Source: Mycolicibacterium moriokaense (GTDB lineage Bacteria > Actinomycetota > Actinomycetes > Mycobacteriales > Mycobacteriaceae). From it: 64,000 nucleotides of DNA. Numbering within the stretch: position 1 is the first letter of the stretch; every line of letters starts with the position of its first letter. Position numbers and translations under genes: made by a program. Location of the stretch: NCBI RefSeq assembly GCF_003201655.1, contig NZ_QJJU01000028.1:1-64000 (forward strand), in the 5' to 3' direction. The notes under the pieces were generated by a model. The model searched no databases. It was not told where the DNA came from and saw only the letters and a program-made list of their open reading frames with translations. Positions 58,318 to 64,000 of the stretch are shown here, one piece after another.

Positions 58318-58585
58318 CCACCGCGGTGCCGGTGTGGCCGGTGTCGCCGGCGCGGCCCGCGCTGCCCTGGTCCGGGGTGCCGACACCGCCGGCGACGCTG
58401 CCGCTGACGGCGATCACCGCCACCGCCAACACGGCAGTGATCGCGGTCTTCTTCTTGGCAAGCGTCACCGAACTGCCCTGTCCCACATGAACAGTGGGGC
58501 AGGTGGAATGCGCCGTGGTGCCTCGCCTCTTCGCGCGGTGGTGAGCCTTCGACCGGCCGACCCGAGCCCTGGTGGCAGTGGCCAT
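58277..58585 (-). CDS. secreted protein with C-terminus created at a recombination junction, 102 aa
   Basis: GAAGGAG lies 7 bases before ATG 58585. The frame reads MATATRARVGRSKAHHRAKR, then a VTLAKKKTAITAVLAVAVIA-VSGSVAGG signal-like segment and a Gly/Thr-rich end (AGDTGHTGTAVAAA). A start at GTG 58468 would give a cleaner signal peptide. The last ten residues (GRAIGNLRRG) are encoded by the strand opposite the ERCC4 N-terminal fragment, so the original C-terminus has been lost. Confidence 0.5.
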   Translation of the reverse strand: MATATRARVGRSKAHHRAKRRGTTAHSTCPTVHVGQGSSVTLAKKKTAITAVLAVAVIAVSGSVAGGVGTPDQGSAGRAGDTGHTGTAVAAAGRAIGNLRRG

Positions 58586-58791
58586 TTCGACACTCCTTCA
58601 TATTGAGCGAACAGCATGATCACGGAGCGGACACCGAGTCCGTTACATCCGGTCAGCGAACGCAGCAGACCCGTAGGCCATGGTGGCCGCGTGAAACTGC
58701 AGTCGGGCTGGACCGCGGTGCAGATCCCGGCGACCCTGTTCTGAATCCCTGATCGCAGAATCAATAGCAGTCGTCGACAGTGATCTCCAAG

Positions 58792-59328
58792 TCACGGGTC
58801 GACCGGGTCGAGGGGAAACGTCACAGGAGTGCACGGTTGGGGTTGGTCCAAATAATATTGACTTCCCGACTGGCTGTATTGGCACAATGGAGGAGGCCCG
58901 CCAGGGTCACCCGGGGCCGGGAACGAAGGGTGCGGGCGCGGGCTGGCGGGTGTGAACGAAGGGTTATCCCTCGCCGTCCCGCTGGGGGGGACATTGAGAT
59001 TGTCCGGCGGCAGGGGGGCTACCGTAGCGGGAGGCGGGAGCTGGCGGGCTGCCGAAGGGTGGGGATCGGGCGTAGGCGGGCAATAATTCAAATAATCCAG
59101 GACGCACGGCGGGGGGTCCGCCGGTGCCGGGGCTGGGGCCGCGGCCGGAGCCGCCGCCAGCATAACGGCCGCTACCGCGGCCATCCCGCTGGCGAACAGG
59201 GCCCACATGCGAAGCGGTGATGACCGCATTACGCGCGGTGGTGCGCCTGGCGTTGTTGGGGTTTCGTCGCGTAGCTGCTGATGAGCCATTTGGGGCGCCG
59301 GGGCGGCGCCGCGGGGTGTGGTGGTCAT
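58792..59328 (-). CDS. secreted Pro-rich protein, 178 aa
   Basis: From ATG 59328 the product is MTTTPRGAAPAPQMAHQQLR, a hydrophobic segment (LRMWALFASGMAAVAAVMLA-AAPAAAPAPA) and a Pro-rich mature part (PPPCVLDYLNYCPPTPDPHP ... PPLCQYSQSGSQYYLDQPQP) with four Cys. The start and about 95 bases of leader are nearly identical to those of the gene at 60514, so the two 5' regions are duplicates. AAGGACACCGAA precedes the ATG. Function unknown; cell-envelope location is likely. Confidence 0.6.
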   Translation of the reverse strand: MTTTPRGAAPAPQMAHQQLRDETPTTPGAPPRVMRSSPLRMWALFASGMAAVAAVMLAAAPAAAPAPAPADPPPCVLDYLNYCPPTPDPHPSAARQLPPPATVAPLPPDNLNVPPSGTARDNPSFTPASPRPHPSFPAPGDPGGPPPLCQYSQSGSQYYLDQPQPCTPVTFPLDPVDP

Positions 59329-59441
59329 TTCGGTGTCCTTCTGGTTGTGGTGTGCAGTTGGTGGGCGGGGGTAGGTGGCTGGGCCGGGGGCTGGGTTAGG
59401 AGCCGCAGCTTGACGCGATGTGGCAAGGATTGAGTTCCACC

Positions 59442-60014
59442 TCAAATCCTGTCCGCGGCGATCTTGGCGAGGGTGATGGCCTCGTTCTTGGGTGGTTGGC
59501 TCGTCCCCGGTATGCGCAGGGTCACGACGACGACGGTGTCACCTTTGTAGAACTCGACAGTGCCTTGCGGGCCGCCGAAGGTGCCGAACGCGCCGTCACC
59601 CACGCCGGTCACCTCGTTCAGTGCACCAGGTTGGGTGCTCGTGAGGACCTCGTGTGCATGGTCGTAGGCGGCCTTGCCTCCGGCGTAGACGATGTTGACC
59701 AGAACCGAGGATGTTCCCGCGCTGTAGGTGCAGCGGTCCCCGACCCCGGCCTCGGTGGTTTTCTGGCCGGGGCCCGCGTCGGTACCCAACGCCGCAGTGG
59801 CCTCTTGTTGGGTGATCGCCGAGCAGGCATTCACCTCGCCCCTGCCGGTCACGGGGGATGTCGGGTGACCAGCGACGTCACCGGTCGTGGTGACCGCGGT
59901 CCCCGCTGCGGCGGGTGGCGGCGTTGGGGGTGTGGGTTCCCCACTGGCGCAGGCGGTCACGCCCAGGCAGATGGCGACGCCCGTCAGCGCCGGCCAGAAT
60001 CGGTTCGTTGTCAT
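59442..60014 (-). CDS. DUF3558-like lipoprotein, 190 aa
   Basis: ATG 60014 begins MTTNRFWPALTGVAICLGVT-ACASG, a type II signal with lipobox V-T-A-C. The mature part has NACSAITQQEATAALGTDAG, CTYSAGTSSVLVNIVYAGGK and VTGVGDGAFGTFGGPQGTVE, then FYKGDTVVVVTL and ends LAKIAADRI. C..(I/L)T..E....LG, then C.Y, and GVGD.A is the pattern of DUF3558 lipoproteins common in mycobacteria. It lies in a leftward run with the genes at 60047 and 58792. Confidence 0.75.
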   Translation of the reverse strand: MTTNRFWPALTGVAICLGVTACASGEPTPPTPPPAAAGTAVTTTGDVAGHPTSPVTGRGEVNACSAITQQEATAALGTDAGPGQKTTEAGVGDRCTYSAGTSSVLVNIVYAGGKAAYDHAHEVLTSTQPGALNEVTGVGDGAFGTFGGPQGTVEFYKGDTVVVVTLRIPGTSQPPKNEAITLAKIAADRI

Positions 60015-60046
60015 GAGTCTCGTCCCGTCGTGATGGCCAATGCGAG

Positions 60047-60514
60047 TCAGGGGCTGGCATTGGTTCCGCCGCTGATGGGCGGCGCGACCGGGTCGGGCGG
60101 GTGGAGCGGGGGGCCGGGCGGGAACAGGCCGGTGACCCCGTCCACGAATCGGTCCAAGTTGCGGTTCGGAGGGCCGGGCGGGTACAGGCCGGTGACGCGG
60201 TCGGTGATCGGGTCGAGGAGCCGGTTGTTGAAGATCGGGCTGGGCGGAACACATCTACACGGGTCGGGCGGGTGGAACCGGTCGAGCCGGTCGGTGACCG
60301 GGTCCAGGGACCGGTTTTCCAAGATCGGGCTGGGCGGGTGGATCGGCGTGGCGTTGACTGCGACGCCGCTGCTGGCGGTGTCGCCGGTGGTGGTGGTGGT
60401 CGTGTCGCCGGGCTGGGCGGCGGCGGAGGCGGCGGTGGCGATGCCGATTCCCAACACCGCGGTGGCGGCGGCAGCGAGGAGCAGCGGCGCGGCGCCCCGG
60501 GGTGTGGTGGTCAT
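60047..60514 (-). CDS. secreted Pro-rich repeat protein, 155 aa
   Basis: GGAGGACACCGAA precedes ATG 60514. The signal peptide is PRGAAPLLLAAAATAVLGIG, then IATAASAAAQPG. The mature part contains repeated units of the form DPVTDRLDRFHPPDP, DPITDRVTGLYPPGPP and DRFVDGVTGLFPPGPP, and ends PVAPPISGGTNASP. At the DNA level these are degenerate repeats of about 60 bases. Its 5' region duplicates that of the gene at 58792. It is followed by the DUF3558-like lipoprotein gene. Confidence 0.6.
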   Translation of the reverse strand: MTTTPRGAAPLLLAAAATAVLGIGIATAASAAAQPGDTTTTTTGDTASSGVAVNATPIHPPSPILENRSLDPVTDRLDRFHPPDPCRCVPPSPIFNNRLLDPITDRVTGLYPPGPPNRNLDRFVDGVTGLFPPGPPLHPPDPVAPPISGGTNASP

Positions 60515-61152
60515 TTCGGTGTCCTCCTGATTGTGGTGTGCAGTTGGTGGGCGTTGGCAGGGGGCTGGGCTAGGAGCGGCATCTTGACCCGTCCCTTTCT
60601 GGTTTGATCGACCGCGCTGACCGGCAACCCTTTTCGATGTTAGTGAGATTAACACGAAATGTCGATGCCACGCAAGACCCTCGTCGAGTTGCCAGCGCAG
60701 GGTGTTCACCGGTCTAAATGCGGCTAGTTGCTGGTGGCATAGTTGCTCCCGGTTGGCGCGAACGGTCAGGTCAGTAGGGCCAAGACAGGCCTTAGCACCC
60801 CGGGTCTATGCAAGATCTCTGCGTGATGCCGGGTCGGCCGATGTTGACGCCCTATGAGTTCGGGCCCGCAGCGATCTGGTCGCCGATCGCAAGGGTTCGG
60901 GTGTAGCCGCCCTTTTACGGCCGCACTCCATCTATGTGTTGACTCGGTGTAGAACCGTTGCAGCCCTGCATAATTGGTGCTAGCCGTGACTGCCTGCACA
61001 TGATCGACCCCGGTCTACCGCGCACTCGTCGCCCTCAACCCGATCGCGACCGTCCGATGACGTTCTCATGCGCCTAGGGTGACGCGGCACGGGTAGCTAG
61101 CCGCATGCGCAACGCACTCGCGACACCGATCTTGCAGTGCTGCGAATTTGAC
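60515..61152. other. divergent intergenic region
   Basis: This region holds the leader of the 60514 gene; its first ~95 bases on the reverse strand match the leader of the 59328 gene. No accepted gene was found. The part from 60700 to 61100 is unremarkable and may include the promoter of the TetR-glycosyltransferase operon. Confidence 0.4.
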
Positions 61153-61167
61153 GTTATGGTCACTAAC

Positions 61168-61758
61168 ATGGCGGTGTCGAGGACGTACACAATGAAGGTT
61201 CGGGCGGCCTCAGCGGCCGTTACCGCCGAACGCATTGTGGACGCCACCAAGGACCTGTTTATCGAGAACGTGATCGCAGAGATCACGCTGGCCGATATCG
61301 CCGCTCGGGCCGGGGTGACAGTCCAGACCGTCCTGCGTCGTTTCGGGGACAAAGATGCACTGTTCGCCGCTGCCGTGGCGCGGTTTGCCAGTCAAGTCAC
61401 CGCCCAACGCGGACAGGCGACGCCCGGCTCACTAGACGACGCCGTGGTCAACCTTGTGGAGCACTACGAGACCTGGGGCCCGCTGATGCTAAAGATGCTG
61501 GCCGAGGAGAACACCACACCGGCGATCCACAACATTGTGCAGTTCGGCAAGACATTTCACCGCGACTGGTGTCAAACCGTGTTCGCTGACACCCTGGCAC
61601 CCCTGCGCAACGAGGAGCGCGACCGTCGCCTGGCCCAGCTGGTGGCGATCTGCGATATCCGCACCTGGGAGCTCCTGCGGATCACCTCGGGTCTGACCCG
61701 ACCGCAGACACAGCGGGCGCTACACGAGATGCTCGAACCATTGATTACGAAAGACTAG
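61168..61758 (+). CDS. TetR-family regulator, 196 aa
   Basis: The product reads MAVSRTYTMKVRAASAAVTA, then ERIVDATKDLFIENVIAEIT and LADIAARAGVTVQTVLRRFG, followed by DKDALFAAAVARF. This is a standard TetR HTH with a helical ligand domain. No ribosome site marks the start; ATG 61168 directly follows GTTATGGTCACTAAC (61153-61167), a GTTA...TAAC inverted repeat that may be its operator. The stop is 2 bases before the glycosyltransferase ATG, so the two form an operon and the regulator probably controls both. Confidence 0.8.
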   Translation: MAVSRTYTMKVRAASAAVTAERIVDATKDLFIENVIAEITLADIAARAGVTVQTVLRRFGDKDALFAAAVARFASQVTAQRGQATPGSLDDAVVNLVEHYETWGPLMLKMLAEENTTPAIHNIVQFGKTFHRDWCQTVFADTLAPLRNEERDRRLAQLVAICDIRTWELLRITSGLTRPQTQRALHEMLEPLITKD

Positions 61759-61760
61759 AC

Positions 61761-63089
61761 ATGACAACGATACTCGCCTACACCTCGCCGGCCGTGGGGC
61801 ATCTCTACCCGATCAGCGCCCTGCTGGTGGAGCTTGGCAACCGCGGTCATCGGATTGCGCTGCGGACGCTGGCCGCCGGCGTTGAGACCGGGCAACAACT
61901 GGGATTTGCCACCAAAGTCATCGATGCGCGCATCGACGCGATGGTCCATGACGACTGGACCGCTGCCAACCCCCGCGCCGCGCTCAAGCTCGCGATGGAT
62001 GTCTTCGCCAGGCGCGCGGCGCACGAGGTAGCCGATCTGCAAAAGGCGATCGCCGAGGTGCGGCCCGACGCCTTGATCATCGACGCGATGTGCTGGGGAG
62101 CGGCGTCGGTCGCCGATGCCGCAGACATACCGTGGCTGTCGTTTTGCCCATTTACCCCATTCCTGCGCTCGCGCGGGGTGCCGCCATTTGGCCCCGGCCT
62201 GCGGCCATGGCCCGGCCTGATCGGTCGGTTCCGCGACGACGCGCTGCGCCCGCTAATTACCGGAACACTTGACAGGCTGATCCGGGCGCCGCTGAACCGG
62301 ATTCGAGCCGACGTCGGCGCGCCTCCGATAACAACGTTCGACGAATTTCTGCGCCGGGCACCCCTGATGCTGGTCGCCGGCGCCGAACCGTTCGAATACC
62401 CGCATCCGGACTGGGGCGACTCGGTCCAAATGATCGGCGCCTGCGCCTTCGATCCGGCGCCAGTAACCGCGCCGCAGTGGCTCGAAGCGATCGAGGCGCC
62501 CATAGTCCTGGTCACGACATCCTCGGAGCGCCAAGGCGACACCGACCTGGCAACCACAACCATGCTCGCGCTTGCCGACGAGCCCGTCCACATTGTCGCC
62601 ACCATGCCCGCCGGGCTGCCCGAGCGTCTCACTGTGCCCCCCAACGCAACAGCGCGCCAGTTCGTGCCACACAGCCTGGTCCTACAGCGCGCCGCCTGTG
62701 CCGTCACCCACGGCGGGATGGGCGCCACCCAGAAGGCACTGGCCCACGGCGTACCGGTCTGCGCGGTGCCCTTTGGACGCGACCAGTTCGAGGTCGCGCG
62801 CCGCGTCGAGGTGGCGGCATGCGGAACACGGCTACCCGCCAAAAAACTCACCACGACGCGACTTCGCAACAAGATTCACCAGGCGATGTCAATGACCGAG
62901 GGCGCCCGCCGGGTCGCCGACGGGTTCACCGCCACCGGAGGAGTGGCCCGCGGAGCAGATCTCATCGAGCACCGCTTGCTGCGTCACGACAACCCACCTC
63001 CCGGCCCACCGACACAGGTCAACACCAAGCCCCCCGCTTCTCCGACAATCCCGCCCGCGTCTGGGCCCAAACCCGTGCAGCCCAAGTAG
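61761..63089 (+). CDS. UGT/MGT-type glycosyltransferase (GT1)
   Basis: The 442-aa product has the GT-B fold. It starts MTTILAYTSPAVGHLYPISA (the GH.P..L acceptor-side motif), and the C-terminal donor site reads ATARQFVPHSLVLQRAACAV, then THGGMGATQKALAHGVPVCA and VPFGRDQFEVARRV. HGG.G...AL..GVP....P...DQ is the GT1/UGT signature for nucleotide-sugar binding. Related mycobacterial enzymes glycosylate lipids or small molecules. A Pro-rich tail (PPPGPPTQVNTKPPASPTIP) follows. It is co-transcribed with the TetR regulator, which suggests induction by its substrate, perhaps a foreign compound. Confidence 0.85.
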   Translation: MTTILAYTSPAVGHLYPISALLVELGNRGHRIALRTLAAGVETGQQLGFATKVIDARIDAMVHDDWTAANPRAALKLAMDVFARRAAHEVADLQKAIAEVRPDALIIDAMCWGAASVADAADIPWLSFCPFTPFLRSRGVPPFGPGLRPWPGLIGRFRDDALRPLITGTLDRLIRAPLNRIRADVGAPPITTFDEFLRRAPLMLVAGAEPFEYPHPDWGDSVQMIGACAFDPAPVTAPQWLEAIEAPIVLVTTSSERQGDTDLATTTMLALADEPVHIVATMPAGLPERLTVPPNATARQFVPHSLVLQRAACAVTHGGMGATQKALAHGVPVCAVPFGRDQFEVARRVEVAACGTRLPAKKLTTTRLRNKIHQAMSMTEGARRVADGFTATGGVARGADLIEHRLLRHDNPPPGPPTQVNTKPPASPTIPPASGPKPVQPK

Positions 63090-63430
63090 AGCCGCAATCC
63101 GCAACCCCTCGACAAGGCCACCAGCGACCACAGCCGCCGACGGCGAACCCCCGCCCGTGAACAAGCAGACCTCGTCCTGTCACCGCAACCGTGCCGCTAT
63201 CGCGGCGCTAGCCACCATGAGCAGGAACTTAGAAGCGGTATCGGGGAGCGGGCGCCCTCGTCTGTGGCGAATCCCATCACGTTCGACCCTTGGTAACCGC
63301 GGCCCGAGCACTGCGCCAGGCGTTGTCCTGAATCAGCATCGTGTCGCAGTGTTAAGGTCGGCCGCCGCCTATACCCAGCAGGCAACCAGCCCGTCGCGCG
63401 CACTGGCCGGTCGGGGTCGGGTTTTTAGCC
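63090..63430. other. interval between glycosyltransferase and nuclease fragment
   Basis: No gene is recognised in these 341 bases. The right end is the junction with the ERCC4/Lsr2-type fragment: the preceding codons in frame contain a stop (GTTTTTAGCC) and no longer resemble the family. Confidence 0.4.
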
Positions 63431-63856
63431 ATGGCCGATCTGGCCGCGCTACCGCACGCCGCGGTGGTGGTCGAGGACCGCTACTCGGCGGTGTTCAAAC
63501 TCGACCGGGTCCGTCCCGCACTGGTCGCCGACGGGCACGCCGAACTGGCGATCCGCTGGCCCACCGTGCCGACCCTGTTCTGCGAGACCCGCGGGCTCGC
63601 CGAGGAATGGACCTACCGCCACCTCGCCGCCGCGCACGCCTGGGCTATCACCGAACACCCAGCCCTGCAACGCATCTCACCCGGCAACAAAACCCTAGAC
63701 GTCACCGACCTGGACCAGGCGCCGGCCGCGCCGGAACCGGCCACCGCCGAGGTCCGAGCCTGGGCCCGCAGCGTCGGGCTGCTCGTGCCCGACCGCGGAC
63801 GTCTGCGCCCCGAAATCTGGCAGGGCTCGCGCGACGAACACGCCGATCGTCACTGA
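63431..63856 (+). pseudogene. C-terminal fragment of an ERCC4/Lsr2-type nuclease gene
   Basis: The frame reads MADLAALPHAAVVVEDRYSA, then VFKLDRVRPALVADGHAELA, WPTVPTLFCETRGLAEEWTY and RHLAAAHAWAITEHPALQRI. It ends EVRAWARSVGLLVPDRGRLR-PEIWQ. The first part is the C-terminal half of an ERCC4 nuclease domain. The end matches the DNA-binding tail of Lsr2, where the family has REWAR..G..VSDRGRIP. The N-terminal half and the VERK-type active site are missing, and the first codon is probably not a real start. The fragment lies 130 bases inside the right end of the ISL3-bounded unit. The N-terminal piece is at 58225. Confidence 0.7.
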
Positions 63857-63986
63857 CACGGCACAGAACCGGTCGACGCACGACCTGTCGGATATCGTTC
63901 ACACCAACCCCGCAACAAGCGAGGCCCGCAACCCATTTCAGACTTCCGAAGCCACAATGCGACAGCCCGGAAAAAGTCGAAGAGCC

Positions 63987-63994
63987 CCTTTGCT
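63987..63994. repeat. right copy of 8-bp target-site duplication CCTTTGCT
   Basis: This copy is identical to 56785-56792 and directly abuts the right end GAAGAGCC (63979-63986). See the ISL3-bounded unit. Confidence 0.8.
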
Positions 63995-64000
63995 CATGGC

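Larger units (their letters stand above)
56793..63986. mobile_element. 7.2-kb ISL3-bounded transposon-like unit with passenger genes
   Basis: The left end reads GGCTCTTCGATTTTGAGCGG(GC). The right end, read inward from 63986 on the other strand, is GGCTCTTCGACTTTTTCCGG(GC), identical over the first 10 bases and matching at most of the next 14. Both ends also contain CTTCGGAAGTCTGAA farther in (56862-56876; complement at 63937-63951), though at different distances, 69 and 35 bases. Perfect CCTTTGCT duplications flank the whole. Inside are an ISL3 transposase, a broken ERCC4/Lsr2 gene, four secreted-protein genes and a TetR-glycosyltransferase operon. The unit as a single transposed block is inferred from the duplication. 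Confidence 0.7.

Overview
The window reads as mycobacterial DNA: high GC, GTG/TTG starts, WhiB-like regulators, an EccC-type (type VII secretion) ATPase with Esp-like partners, PGRS-type glycine-rich proteins, and IS110/IS256/IS3/ISL3 elements. The block from about 4.7 to 13.8 kb is a plasmid backbone: two ParA ATPases, an HTH ParB, an RHH centromere-binding-type protein, an initiator-like protein (Rep) with WhiB and two tyrosine-recombinase genes, and candidate centromere and origin repeats. I therefore infer a large Mycobacterium plasmid, or an integrated copy of one. The species cannot be read from the sequence.

Layout. 0-4.6 kb: the start of a MceG-like ABC ATPase running off the left edge, small hypothetical genes, a broken metallopeptidase, a rhomboid-like membrane protein and a type II NADH dehydrogenase. 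4.7-13.8 kb: replication and partition. Partition system 1 is parA1-parB1, with three copies of an 18-bp palindrome nearby. Partition system 2 is parA2 plus an RHH partner, preceded by a 640-bp array of 80 in-register 8-bp units with an RTCAC core. The leftward operon rep-whiB-recombinase-recombinase follows, with hairpins and 16-bp palindromic iterons upstream. 14-18 kb: adenylate cyclase, a ComF-like phosphoribosyltransferase, and a divergent whiB/XRE pair sharing a GCTAGCGTT operator cluster.

18-41.5 kb: a type VII secretion-associated locus. It has three paralogues with a common N-terminal motif (one is an NlpC/P60 hydrolase), an EspC-like substrate, YbaB-like small proteins, an EspB-like PE/PPE-type protein, a large Pro/Gly-rich protein and a full-length EccC. 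EccB, EccD, EccE, MycP and WXG100 genes are absent from the locus. It is interrupted by IS110 and by a block of accessory genes (two toxin-antitoxin-like pairs, secreted nuclease, lipoprotein, small secreted proteins). 41.5-56 kb: a LuxR-type ATPase regulator, two tandem PGRS proteins carrying an ordinary leader instead of a PE domain, an internally deleted IS256, two TetR genes with divergent partners, secreted proteins and IS3 scraps.

56.8-64 kb: a 7.2-kb unit bounded by ISL3-type inverted ends and a perfect 8-bp duplication (CCTTTGCT). It contains an ISL3 transposase, the two ends of a broken ERCC4/Lsr2-like nuclease gene, several secreted proteins and a TetR-glycosyltransferase operon.

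The items I would look at first are the octad array with its RHH partner, the ISL3-bounded unit with its nuclease gene, and the orphan EccC locus.
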